Source: Phalacrocorax aristotelis
Lineage: Eukaryota; Chordata; Aves; Suliformes; Phalacrocoracidae
DNA: 64,000 nucleotides
Reading direction: 5' to 3'
NCBI RefSeq assembly: GCF_949628215.1
Contig: NC_134280.1
Span: 11,481,795-11,545,794, forward strand
The position numbers and the translations under genes were made by a program. Below the pieces are notes generated by a model. It saw only the letters and a list, made by a program, of their open reading frames with translations. It searched no databases and had not been told where the DNA came from. Shown piece by piece: positions 39,301 through 64,000 of this stretch (position 1 is the first letter of the stretch; every line of letters begins with the position of its first letter).

Positions 39301-42300
39301 ATAGAAGAATGTGAACCTCTCTTGGCTCAGCAGCAGTCTAGTGGGGTCTCAGTTCTAGTTGCTATTTATAGGAGTTTGTCTGCTTAGGTTTTGTAAGAAG
39401 TGCCAGTAAAACTGCGCTGATTATGGTTGGCTTTTTTGCATTTAGCTTAAACTTTTCCAAAGTGAATTAGAATGAATCGGGATGGGAACACCCCCTACCC
39501 CCCCACCTCCAAATTCTGTACTAGAATAAGAATGGTTACGGAGTTTTGTAGATTTATATATGTTATATTTATTTAAGTTTAGAGTTTAGCACAAATCACT
39601 GTAATATGGCCATAAAGGTGAGCCATAAGAAGGAATAATATGGTTAGGGGTTCCCATAGATTGCCTTTAAGTTTCTTCTACATACATTTTGCGCTAGTAG
39701 CCTTTATGCAGTTTGTTGTTCGGTCCCAGCATGCACTCATTCTTCTAAAGGCTGTTGTGGGAGCAAGGATGTGGTAGGAATGTACTTGGTTACATCTTCT
39801 GTAGCTCCAGGAATTTGTTCATTAGGAAGTTTGCCTTGTCATACCTGAAATGAAAACACACTTCCCAAAATGTGGAACTAAACTAATGTCATCAGGCTAC
39901 TTCCAGTGTAAAGTTACCCTGAAACCATTTAATACCTTGAACTGAGCTGGTCTCAGCTTTTGTGAGGGGAATCTTGGTGGTAGATGTTTTCATCAGAACA
40001 GTATTGAGTTGCTGAAGGCATATTAGAATTGCTCTTGTGCATCCTGGCTTTTGTGTTTGGGTTGCTGAATCTTAGAAATATGGTCAAAGGGAGTTTATGG
40101 CTATATATGGAAGTAATATTTGTATCTCAAGTCTATTACAGAATCCTGCAGAAAGAGCTACGGTTTTACCCAGGAAAATAATTTAATTTTAACAAACTAT
40201 TTTCCTGTCTTCCTCGACCTTCTTCATTCTATTTTGCCTTGGAAAAAACAGGAAGAAGTTAACATAGGAAAGAAGTGGAGTGGGATATGGATATAGAAAG
40301 CAGCAAATCCTGCTTTTTAATGCTTAAAAAAAGGTAGAAGTCTTAAAACAACAAAGACTTTTGCAGGAAATTGTTTACAAATGGAAAAAGTCCATCTTAG
40401 TTTAAAAAACAGAGCAAAACATTAAATTAGTTCTGTTCTACAAAGAAAAATTAAAATGCAGATGATTTTCATGTTTTGTCTATCTGTTATTAATCCTTGA
40501 GCATATTTTCTTTTTTCATGTCTCGTAAATAATCTTTTAAATCCTAGCTACAAAAGCTCAACCCTGTACTGCATGTATGAATTTCATTTTTAAAGTGAAC
40601 CCAGTTAGTATCTCTGGGTGCTTTCGCTCATTAGTAAATAATGCTTTACTACGTGCATAAGACGAGAATGGCGAACACAGGGTAACTCTTACCCACCATC
40701 AATCGAAGTGGAGAAAGAGCTGGACCATGTGTTGTACTCTGGTGGCTAACAAGTTTGCCACTTTCCTTCAGAGTCTCTGTTCAGCTTTACTGCATAGCAG
40801 CCACCATCCCAGCAGACTTTAAAAAAATCCATTAATGTTTTCTTTTGATTGTATTTTAATTTTTGATTCTGAGTTGGAAAGGTTGTCACACTTTTCATTT
40901 AGTATGTTTTTGTTTAAATGGCTGTTTCTTTAATTAGGAATATTGTCTTTACCACTTCGTTCTCCAACTTACTGCACCAGTGATCTTTGGAAAAACTGAT
41001 GTCAGGGTTACTGAAATGAATAGTTCAGAAGTACTGCCGTAGGGGTTGGCGTAGCAGCAGTTTTTGAAACGAAGCAACATGGGTCACTGGCTGTGGATGT
41101 TCTGCAAGCAGCTGTGGAGCCCTGTGTGAAAGAAGAAGGTGCTGCATTTGTCTGGGAGACCTTTTCTGTGCAGTCCCTCCCCTTCCCCTTTCTCCTCCCC
41201 GAAAATGTGTGCACACCCAGGAAGCTCTGCATGTAGGTGTCTCTTGTGAAATGCTTTGCCTTAGAATAAAGGTTCGGAGAACCTCTACCAAGCAAAATGG
41301 GTACTTTAAAGATTTTTGTTGACAGCTTTTTTTTTTTCCTCTTGGTGTATAGGGAAGCTATATATTCAAAGAAAAATTATATGATTATTTGATGAAGCTT
41401 AATAAAAGTTCTGAAATTCCATGGAAAACATCTCTGCAATAAGGATAACAATGTTTCATGCCAAGAAATGTGCTTGGGTGTGCTAACATGTAGTTTGTAG
41501 TATTGTAGCTTCCCTCAAGATAATCTCAAAATAAGTTGATCTTTATTTCACAGATGCATTTTGCACTTAAAATATTTATTTAATCTTTGCAGGCTTGGTA
41601 AAGTGAGCTTGTTTGAATGCTTTTAACTTACATTTTCTTTATCATACTCTCATTCTTCCAAGAACACTTCTCCTCATCTTCAATTTAAATGATAAGTTTC
41701 CTTTTATGTGAGCCAAAAGGTGTCAGTTGACAAATTACACATGTTTTACTGAATTGATTACAATTGGGATACTTCTTGTTTGGATTAATAGCTTGTTTTT
41801 GTTTACGGTTCTTAGTTTTAAAAAAGTACCTGTGGTCATATAACTTACGTTGTGTTTCATTGCTTAGAATATGCAGCCTAACACTATGAGTTCTTATTAT
41901 TTTTCTGTGAAAAGCCAGATGTTTGAAAGCCTGATTTAATAAGCAGTACACTCACTGTACCAGCTTCTGATATGACTCAAGATCATGACTGGAAAACAAG
42001 CTTTCAGTTGCATGATTCTACCAAGCCTACTAGTCAGAGTGAGAAAAAAAAAAAGTTTCCATATACTTGGCAATTGAGAGAACTAACAAGACCAGTAAAT
42101 ACCAGAAGATACACTGCTAGCCTCTCTTCTGGGCAGCTGCTGTATATTGCCAGCTGTCCGAAGAGTCTGGATGTCATGAGTCTTCCCGCCTCTGTTGGTG
42201 AGAGTGGCAGGCTCTTCTGCACTCTTTAAGACTCAGTCTCTCTATTTGCATTTGCCTGCCTGCCTACCTTCCTGCCAGGAAATAGCTTTAAATCCAGGAT

Positions 42301-45300
42301 TTCTGCAATTCATACCTAACTTCAGAGTGATGTGGCAGTATCCTCCACATGGAAAAACCGTCTGTGCTGGTTTTGTCAGTGGCTGGAGCAGACAGATTAG
42401 GGCCACCGCGTTCTCACACTTGATGCTGTTTGTTCTCCCTTGAATGTGTTTCAGCATCTTGAGTGCTTGTATTCTAGTACCTGTCCACGTCATTCCTCTA
42501 AAGAATCTGCAGTGACCTTATGCTGTCACGTTTCTGTAGTGTGGAACAAAAGCATAGTGAATGATGATCTGTGTAGGATGCACCCTGAGTATGGATTAAC
42601 TTGGGATAAAGGCTGAAATAAATAAATGCATCTCCTTGTTTTCCTTAGAGTCTGTCTTTCATGCTATGCATTTAAAATGCCCCACGTAAGAAACCAATGT
42701 CCACCTTATATCTTTTGTGCCATCTTTTATCAAATAATGGCTCCATGGGAGAGAGATTCTTAAAATCTTCAGTTTCTTCTCACATTTCTTACTTGGCACA
42801 GGATAATCCATGCTGATAAGTTGATAAATTCTTCCTCATTTCCTTCTTTTAGGAGCACTAAGGTTTGTTGTTGCAAGATCTCTCTGGGAGATCTGCGTGG
42901 TGGAAAAAATACAGACTTAGTGCTGTGCCAGATTTGCTTTTTGTTTGTTTGTTTTTGTTATTGCTGAGAAACTATCAGTATAGTTTCCCAGTTACCTCCA
43001 AAAAATACTTCATGGATTCTATAATGTCTGCAGGTGGCTGTGTGGCATACCAGATGTACATCTTCTCTTGAAGACATGTGAAATCTCATTCTCCTAGTAT
43101 AAAGTGGATTAACCTGGGAGTAAACTTGTCACCTAGCACTACCTGAGCTCCCTTAAGGCATTAAAGAATTGTTGTCCGTATTTGAAGACAGATGCTGTGA
43201 AAATCAAGAGTAAGATTTCAAACTTCTTCATGTTAGAATTGCAGAAGGATAAAAAAGGACAAATTGCAAGCATAAAATGTTCCGAACAGAAAGTTTCTCC
43301 ATGTTCTCCTCCTGCCACAGGCTTTTTTTGGTCCTTTTTACATGGGAAAGAAGAATTATTAAAATTTTTGATGACATTGTCATATATAAACAGATTTAGC
43401 TGGATGACTCGGTCCTCCTGACTTCCAGCAGAGGAAGGCTTACTAAGAAAAAAAAAAAAATCTATTTGACTGAAAAGCTTCTTTCTTTGGCATGCCTCTT
43501 AAATATTTGAAGCTCAGAGAAGTCAGACCATCCTGTCTGTCAGCCTTTCTATGATATATTCAGAAATTTAGAACCTCTCACGACAGAGAATAGGGACAAA
43601 TGTTCTTTCACTTTCTAGTTATACAACATGAGTTGCTGCCAGAAGGTGTTAGTGGTGTTTTTTTTTTATGTGTTGGTGTGTGTGGTGGGTTGGTTTTCTT
43701 CCTTGTTTGTTTGTTTTGTTAAGAAATTGAGTGACTTTTACTTTCAGAAGGTTAAGAACTAATAGTAGTATTTGAAACAAAGTATATTGTAGCAAAATTT
43801 TGAGGTCTTTTTCAGCTGTTTCTGCTAGTGGCTTGCATTCCTGGATCGCACCTGAAGAAAGACCACTGTTTAAATTTTGTAAACTCAGTGTAGTTTGGTA
43901 TAAACAAAGCTTCAGAAATGTTTAAGGTACATTGAGACTTCTCAAGATTTTCCTGGTGAAGAAAATTATTTGGAAAGTGGTCAAATGGATCAAACTGAAA
44001 ATTGGAATTTAAACATTTCATGTACATTTGTTTGATCCAGTCTTTTTTCTCGTTGGCAGGCTGTTAAACTGGCAGGGGGTTATACTGGTGCAGTTCTGCA
44101 GGGTGATGGCCCTGCCAGTTCTAGGCAGAGAGACTTGATTACTTTGCTTATGAGCTGTCATCCAGAGCTGCAGGGAAGGAAGCAAGGCCTCTCTTTTAAA
44201 ACTGAAATGGAGATGGAGCCTTTCACCATGCTGCACTCTTAAGGGGACGGAATTTAAAGCTGATGACGAGCAATATACCAACATCACAGTTACATCGTAA
44301 TTCTGAATGTATCAAAACCAAAGGCGCTGATGCTATCGTAATATTCCCCAAGTTACCTGTCCTGTGCTTCGGCTAGACCTGCTCGGTGTTGTCCAACTCT
44401 GCTGTGCCTCTGCTCCCATCCCTGTGTCTGCTGTAGCCTTTGTATAGCCTTTGCCCTCCAGCTGTGGGGAGGCAGAGGGATGGAGGAAGGATGTCTGTCT
44501 GAAGGAGTAGACCGTAGCACTATGAATAGGTAGAAGTTATGGGCCTGGGGAATAGGGTGAAGGAGGGTGACTGCTGTGACTGGACATGCAGTACACCAAG
44601 GAGAAGAATCATCTTAGGACTGCCTTGCATGTATAAATAGAATAAGTAGATGCTGCCACTTCCAGCTTCACAAAAGCCTGCTACCCTATGTTAAAAAAAA
44701 ATTAATAATGCTATGACACTTGTTGGAATATTATGATTTTATTATCTGTCTGTATATCAAGTTAGTGTAATGATATTGCTGTTCATGACTGGAATTCTGA
44801 TTTCCTGACTAATGCTCCTGCTTAGTGGGTGTGAAAGTGAATGCCTTTTTTATAAACAGATTTGACCTATCTATAGTCTTTCTTTGACACATACCTTTAG
44901 CCAGAAAGTTGCCTTTTCTCTCACTTGTGGATATTAAGATGTTCCAGAAGCTACAGTATGCCCTGGGGTAGCAGTAGTGAAAGGGCACTTAAAGGGCAAG
45001 GAAGTAGGGACAATGGGACCGATATGAAAGAGGCATTTATAAAAGACAGTCAAAATGGAAAAAGGGAACAGAGTAAAAAGGGCACACAGGGAAAAAACCA
45101 TTTTCTAAGGAATGAGAAGGAAGAATTAGCTATCATTTAATTACCAGAATTTTGCCAGTAATCAGAAGGCACTTTGATTTGAAACTTCTTATTTGAAAGT
45201 GTTTGTGTACACATGCATGTGTGTGAAAGGAGAATCTTTTCATGTTAAACCAAGATATCCAAGTTTTTGCTTTAACTTGATATCAGTTTTGGGAATGCAT

Positions 45301-45416
45301 GTGTGTATGTTGAGTACTGACTGAGTTCTTATATTTTTAAGTAAAAAGTTTAAGCAAGAGCACCAATTGTAGATGTTTACTATTAAAACTTTCTTTGTAG
45401 GTTATTGCACTTAAGA

Positions 45417-58906
<13,490 letters not shown>

Positions 58907-59180
58907 GAAATCTTTGTAAATAATACTGGCACTTTAGAACACATTTGTCAAAAGGGGGTTGCTCTGTATAAGATGGAGTTCTGTACAGCTTTTAAAAGCG
59001 CTATGTTAAAACAAAAGTAAGCTGATATTAGCAAGACCAATAACTGCTTCTTTCTTTCTTTTTTTTTTTTTTTGGTTAGTCATCAGTCATTGAACTGCCT
59101 GATGTTGGTGCCCCTATCAAAGGCAGTTTATTATTCACTTGTTTGAATCCAGAAACTATTTTACCTTCTATGAAATTTAA

Positions 59181-59186
59181 AATAAA
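59181..59186 (+). promoter_or_regulatory. Candidate poly(A) signal AATAAA (proximal)
   Basis: Canonical hexamer 275 bases after the stop codon. A second copy lies at 59348-59353. The following sequence is not strongly GT-rich, so use is uncertain. Confidence 0.3.
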
Positions 59187-59855
59187 CAAAATCCCCAGGT
59201 AAGACTTTCCCCCAGATTGTTTTCTTACTGGTTTCCTTGTATGCTTTGGGACGACAGTTTGTCTGATACTATTCATATTGTCATTTCTAAGCTTCTCAGC
59301 ATAGTCATTGCTCTTCAACAGGGAATCAACATGTACTAAACACCCAGAATAAACAATAAGTTTCAAAGTCAAGCAAATATGGCTTTAAAAGATGGCATTT
59401 TCTAGAAAAATAATCTTTCTTCCATCTTTCTCAAAAATTATTTTAGACCGTGTGCCCTTTATTCTGCTTTGCATTACCTTGAGTTGTGTTTGGAGGAAAA
59501 AATGAATTCTGATAGACTAACTCTACTATTTAAAAGTTTAATTAATTTAAAATACTTTAAACACTTTTTTAAGCAAAATGCCTAACTGCTAAAGCCTTTA
59601 CTTCATTCCTGAAGTAATGTGTATTTCTTTGTACAGCTGAATCTAGATGTAGCTTTTTAATGACTTTTTCATACGCAGATATCAAGATTTTGAAGTTTTA
59701 GTTAAAATACTCTGTAGATGACATTCCCAATTGCATAATGCTTACACAAACGGTGTATTCCGAGATTCAAAAGCTTAATTGTACTTTACCCTACGTACTC
59801 ATAATGATTAACATAGAGCACTTAGTCAACTTGAATAGTTTTTGATTTCTCAAAA

Positions 59856-59861
59856 AATAAA
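59856..59861 (+). promoter_or_regulatory. Candidate poly(A) signal AATAAA
   Basis: Canonical hexamer followed by a T-rich stretch within 15-45 bases, about 0.95 kb after the stop codon. Confidence 0.35.
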
Positions 59862-60167
59862 ACCATTTTTAGGTTTGATACAATTGCATCATTTTCATCT
59901 CCTTCAGCTCCAATTTTTCTTTTCAATGTTCATTGAGATTGGGAATTCTTAGCTTCTGTAAAAACTTTTAATTCTCTGTCTAGAATTTTGACAACTCAGA
60001 TCCTTAAACTTACTGAAGTATACCCGAAAGCTGGAGAAGTGGGCATTCAAATTCCCTATCTTTTTAGTGTTTTCCTTAGTGAAAGTCATTACAATTTTAC
60101 CAACCAAAACTGCTCTTTTTCCAGCATAGGTGAGTGATCAGAGGTTTTCGTTGCATTTCACAGTATA

Positions 60168-60173
60168 AATAAA
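60168..60173 (+). promoter_or_regulatory. Candidate poly(A) signal AATAAA with T-rich downstream element
   Basis: Canonical hexamer with a run of eight or more T starting about 30 bases downstream and a TTTGTCTTG stretch after it, the usual arrangement of a functional site. About 1.26 kb after the stop codon. Confidence 0.4.
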
Positions 60174-60484
60174 CTACAAAGTTTATCCCTGTACCATGAA
60201 TATGTTTTTTTTGACTAGTACTTTGTCTTGAAGTATGCAGTATGGTACGATAAGTAGTTCTGTGTGCATTTTTAAGGTGGTAAGATTTGAGTAGCATAAC
60301 TATTGTGTAGTTTAAGTTAACAAGTTACAGATTTTTGAACTGTATGTTCATTCTATTGCACCTTCCCCAAAGGGACACTGTCTGGTAGTTTAAGGCAGTT
60401 TAAGCCTAATGTAGGCTGATTAACCAGGGGAAAGCACACACACATACACACACCCACGTGTATATATGTAGCTGTATATGTATA

Positions 60485-60545
60485 TTTTTGGGTGGTTTGG
60501 TTTGTTGGGGTTTTTTTGGGGTTTTGTTTTGTTTGTTTGTTTTTT
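60485..60545 (+). repeat. 61-base G/T-only tract
   Basis: Only G and T occur for 61 bases, with TTGGGG, TTTTGGGG and TTTG units. It lies in the presumed 3' UTR and follows a (CA)n/(TA)n stretch at about 60.44-60.48 kb. The RNA would be U/G-rich and might bind GU-rich-element proteins (inference). Confidence 0.85.
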
Positions 60546-62342
60546 AATAGGATTACATACATCCTTTTACAGCACTATTGCTAGCTGGTATCTCTCAGAT
60601 GAAGCCATCAGCTAGGAAAAAAGACTGCTTCTCAAGGGGCTAAAATATATCCTGTCTTTTAAGATGGAACTTGAGCAGGACATACAACGGTTCCCACCTC
60701 TTCCCAAAGCAGTAGCAATATTTTTCTTAATTTTCATGACTAAGAAACTGATCCCACTCTCTTTTTTTCCCTTAAGGTATCGCTGTTACAGCACTAACTT
60801 CACTTGGTACAGTTGAGGGAGAAAGTGCATTTGTTATCTGTAGGTTGCTGCTTCTATTGACAAGAAGTACAATTTACGTAAACTTCTTACGTAGTACTTT
60901 TGTATAAGGAAGCAGGTTCTCTTTAGACTCATTGACCCTGTGTAAAATATAGGAAGGTGTTTCACTGTGCTATGACTTACCAGTAATTTTGTCTGAATAT
61001 TTGGCCCTGAATTAAGAAGAATGAGCATCATGGGAGAATAGTAAATTCCTTATGGATTATTAATGATATATGTAAACACATTTCTTTGAAAGAATGGTTT
61101 TAAACTGATTCATGTCTCTCTGTTTTTCTTCCTTGACGGTCAGCTTGGTTTTTTTGACTTTCCGTTCTAGTTTGCACAGACATAATACTTATGGCCCCTA
61201 TATCCCAGGAAGGCACCTCTTGTATCGTATGGTTTGTTTCCAGTGCTTCATTTCCATGATATCCTAGCTTGTGTGGCCTGAGTAATACTGTGTGGGCATC
61301 TTTGTTCTAATGTCCTGTTGTTGCAAGTAGGTGGCCATTAATAGTACCATTTGTTAAATACAACAAGCAGCAAAAGCCAAAATGAAATGAAAGGGCTTGA
61401 TTATTACTGCACTTCTCCAGCCCCTTAGGGAGGTAAGAGGAATAGAGCCTGCTTCTCTCAAAGGAGATTGACTCAGCTTTATTTTAAAAAGTTATTGCGT
61501 TGATACTCTGCTGTGTGAAAGTGACTGAGGAGAAGAAGGGAGTAGCTCTCGCTCCATGCCATCTTCACACTTAGGAATCACTGCTCCAGGTGTGTGAGCG
61601 AGCGAGCTAGCTATTGTACAGAGTGAAGGAACTTGTTCTCCCCCAGAGCAAAGTGGGAATCAGATGAGAACTGTTATTCCTTGTGTCGCAGTTCATTCCC
61701 TAGCCTGCTGCTGAGCCATTACAGCTATACTCTGTGCCTTAGGACAGGTTGTGCAGGCCCCGTCTAGCCCACGGGGACTATCTCATAGGGTTTTTCCACA
61801 AGTACAAGTGGTAGTGTGAGTAGTTGATCTGCTGATGCTTAAAGCTTTCTGTACTGGAGGAGTTAACCAAATATACTGCTATCATTACCTGAGTACATGC
61901 CCTTTTATTCTGGAATAAGTGTGTACATAGTTCTGGGAGGTTTAACTATGTAAAAAGCTCTTGCTTGTTTAATAATTGCATTATTTAAAAACATTTTCTA
62001 CTGCTCATGTCTTGCTGCTTTTAATCTGCTACAGATGCACGTCTTTTGATCTGGTCAGTGTTCATTTTTGTTAGTTTTCCGTGTATGTCTGGAAAAAAGT
62101 GACTTTGGTTTTCTGTTCTGTTCTTGTACTGATACTGTTCAGTCAGTCAGCGTAAGGCTGGGGTAAGCATTTATATGCCACAGAGCTAACAACAGATGTT
62201 CTTGCTTAAAGGTCATGCAAGCACTGAATATATGTGTGTGTGTATGTGTGTGTAAGGTGGAATTCTTGGGGGATATCATAGTGATAGAGCAATGATGATT
62301 TTTAAAAAAAGGAAACTGATGACATTTATTATCAAACTCTAG

Positions 62343-62375
62343 ATATACACACACAATACCTGTGTGTGTGTATAT
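62343..62375 (+). repeat. Perfect 13-bp hairpin made of CA and TG repeats
   Basis: The left arm (62343-62355, ATAT then four CA units) is the exact reverse complement of the right arm (62363-62375), with a 7-base loop. A second TG-rich stretch lies at about 62.23-62.25 kb. If in the ZNF148 mRNA, it would fold into a stable stem; it may also be an unstable microsatellite. Confidence 0.85.
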
Positions 62376-62972
62376 ATATATATACACACTTACCTATTAA
62401 TAGGCCATATTTTGGTCCTAAATTACTTGACAGTGTCCCTTTTAGCATGGATCCTTGGATATGTTTTACCATTAATATAACAGACAATGAAGGAACCAGC
62501 TTGTAATGGTATACTAATAATAGGCATTTACATTTTCTTCATTTGCTTTGAGAATGAATTAATCATGAATTACAAGGTTTGGGGAGGAGGATTAACCATA
62601 TGTATCACTGTATGTTGGTTTACAAATAACAACATAATTTAAATTGGATGATAAAAGAACCATGTTTATGATCTTGTGTGTCCTAGTGTTGTCTTTAGGA
62701 AAATTGTGTTTCAAGAAGAAAATAGGACAAGAAAGTATTAGTGTGAAATAACACTTGTACTATTTTTATATTGTAGTTGTCAATTTTTTGGATGACGGGA
62801 GCTTTTCATTGTTAATTGAGAAGTACAGTAAAATCTTGCTAATTCGCTGACGGCTAATCAGAGCATCCAATAGGTTTATACATCCCTGATGGTCTCTTCC
62901 CCACCTCTCTGCAATGGTCTAAAACGTACTGTAGCGAGGTCTCACCTTAGTAATGCTGTACTACTTCACCCA

Positions 62973-63002
62973 AGTATACTAGAGAATCCCTATTAGTATA
63001 CT
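62973..63002. repeat. Hairpin at the centre of the transposon relic
   Basis: AGTATACTA (62973-62981) and TAGTATACT (62994-63002) are exact reverse complements around a 12-base loop. The hairpin ends within a few bases of the midpoint of the 347-bp element. Each arm contains the 8-bp self-palindrome AGTATACT. Confidence 0.85.
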
Positions 63003-63044
63003 GGGAGGTAGAAGGAGTATTGAAAACTAAATTACAGTTGTCAA

Positions 63045-63050
63045 AATAAA
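63045..63050 (+). promoter_or_regulatory. Candidate poly(A) signal AATAAA inside the transposon relic
   Basis: Canonical hexamer followed about 15-25 bases later by a TTTTGTGATGTG stretch, a good fit to a downstream GT-rich element, and then a T-rich TTGCTTTTATTG stretch. It lies about 4.14 kb after the ZNF148 stop, within the DNA-transposon relic, so the element could provide a transcript end. Confidence 0.4.
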
Positions 63051-64000
63051 TGAACAAAGTACATTTTGTGATGTGACATCCTTGCTTTTATTGCCTGCTT
63101 CTTCGCTATTTTCAAAATTGTCATTTGTAAAGGGTTTCTAAGGCATTGCTGCGAATTATTGGGGTTCTACTGTAACTTGGAGTTTATTCTAAAGTATTCA
63201 TGTTCTCCTGTGAAAACTTTCCACCTGGACAGATAACGTTATATTCATGCTTGTTCAGAATATTTTTATAGTATTTGTATCATATGTAGTAACTATTTGA
63301 AATGAACCAGAATATTTGGGTGAATCCACTCTGAATTTTGCAGCATTGGATTACTTTATATATGTATATTTGCTAACTAAATTTTCTTGGCTTTGAGAGC
63401 TTTGATTTTTATTCTTCTTTGTTTGCTTGTTTTAATATAATTACAAATCACAGGGAAAATCCTAATACTCCTGGGAATCCGTTTGGAAATGTTAACAGGC
63501 AGAAATACACTCATGCAGTCGGTACCAGTACACATGTGAACTTTCAAATTACATGGTTGGTACTGAAGCAAATGAATAACGTTACAGTTTCCTAGTGTTA
63601 AATGTTTTACTAAAATGAAGCCTTGTAACTTTGAAAGTTCATTCAGCTTACGATAATGCATGTTTATGTTAGGCATGTAATGCATTTAGCTAAAGCTCAC
63701 TTTGCAAAGGACAAGTACTAAGAAAGTATTACCGCTAATGACAAGACATGTCGTTAAGTTAAAATTTAAACTTTTGTTCAGTTTTAATTTGCTTTGTGTC
63801 AGGGAAATACATTTATAGTCGCTTTTGCTCTACTCGGCGTATAAAACCTTATGTTTCCTTTTTAAAATTACATCTTTTGGTAGGAAACACAAACTGAGGC
63901 AAGCAAACATTTCTAAGAGTTGTTTCTTGCTTTCCTTAATCCAATGGATGGAAAGGTAATATTGTGTAAACAACATTATTTTATTTTTTTATGCAATATC

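Larger units (their letters stand above)
24976..45400 (+). other. ZNF148: First intron region of ZNF148 (may contain unplaced non-coding exons)
   Basis: This 20.4-kb stretch lies between the presumed first-exon donor and the acceptor of the first coding exon. Beyond the CpG island it is AT-rich, with scattered short open frames that show no recognisable similarity. Mammalian ZNF148 has additional non-coding 5' exons, so one or two are expected here, but I could not identify them from sequence alone. Simple repeats within it are listed separately. Confidence 0.7.
62826..63172. mobile_element. pogo/Tigger/Tc2-type non-autonomous DNA transposon (MITE-like) relic
   Basis: The left end reads CAGTAAAATCTTGCTAATTC followed by GC; the reverse complement of the right end reads CAGTAGAACCCCAATAATTC followed by GC. 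These agree at 16 of 22 positions, including the outer CAGTA and the inner TAATTCGC. TA lies directly outside both ends (62824-62825 and 63173-63174), as expected for Tc1/mariner-pogo insertion. CAGTA-AACC---TAATTCG ends are typical of Tigger/Kanga-like elements. The 347-bp body has no transposase frame and carries a hairpin near its centre. The divergence of its ends suggests an old insertion. Exact family assignment is not possible here. Confidence 0.8.
58907..64000 (+). other. ZNF148: Presumed ZNF148 3' UTR and 3' flank
   Basis: After the stop codon no splice pattern or reading frame suggests a new gene up to the window end. Mammalian ZNF148 mRNAs have a 3' UTR of several kilobases, so most of this stretch may be transcribed. 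It is AT-rich, holds five AATAAA hexamers, a CA/TG hairpin, a G/T tract and a DNA-transposon relic. Where the transcript ends cannot be settled from sequence. Confidence 0.65.

Noticed and set aside
43480-43600. Possible third CR1 3'-end relic (CTTAAATATTTGAAGCTCAGAG-like words)
   Set aside because: Only one short block resembles the CR1 3' region and the order of other blocks cannot be followed, so I did not annotate it.

Overview
The window looks like nuclear DNA from a land vertebrate, most likely a bird or another sauropsid. It has long AT-rich introns and intergenic DNA, one sharp CpG island, old CR1-type LINE relics, and no recognisable mammalian SINEs. Interspersed repeats seem sparse, which favours a bird over a turtle or crocodilian. 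This taxonomic call is an inference. There is no sign of bacterial gene organisation.

One protein-coding gene can be supported: ZNF148 (ZBP-89), a four-finger C2H2 transcription factor, on the + strand. Its CpG-island promoter lies at about 24.3-25.6 kb, and a probable non-coding first exon ends at a strong splice donor at 24976. An intron region of about 20.4 kb follows; it probably hides one or two further non-coding exons that I could not place. Six coding exons then occupy 45417-58906: 45417-45746, 46935-47060, 50099-50222, 50886-50969, 56836-56954 and 57314-58906. Joined, they give 2376 nt, or 791 residues plus a stop, with every junction at GT/AG and the frame intact. From 58907 onward the sequence fits the long 3' UTR of this gene and may reach the window end.

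Region by region: 1-24300 is upstream DNA without a supportable gene. It holds a purine-rich tract (2.1-2.5 kb), a CR1-like reverse-transcriptase relic (about 4.4-4.66 kb), two CR1-like 3'-end relics (16.66-17.44 kb) and an unexplained 95-codon ORF (17.66-17.95 kb, minus strand). 24300-25560 is the CpG island. 25-45.4 kb is the first intron region, with a 16-G run at 29.7 kb. 45.4-58.9 kb is the ZNF148 coding region, with a 59-bp perfectly alternating purine-pyrimidine tract in one intron. 58.9-64 kb is the 3' UTR or flank.

The most noteworthy find is a 347-bp element at 62826-63172 with diverged terminal inverted repeats flanked by TA. It resembles a non-autonomous pogo/Tigger/Tc2-type DNA transposon. 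It sits in the presumed ZNF148 3' UTR, carries a central hairpin, and contains an AATAAA with a GT-rich stretch after it. It could therefore supply a poly(A) site to the host gene.
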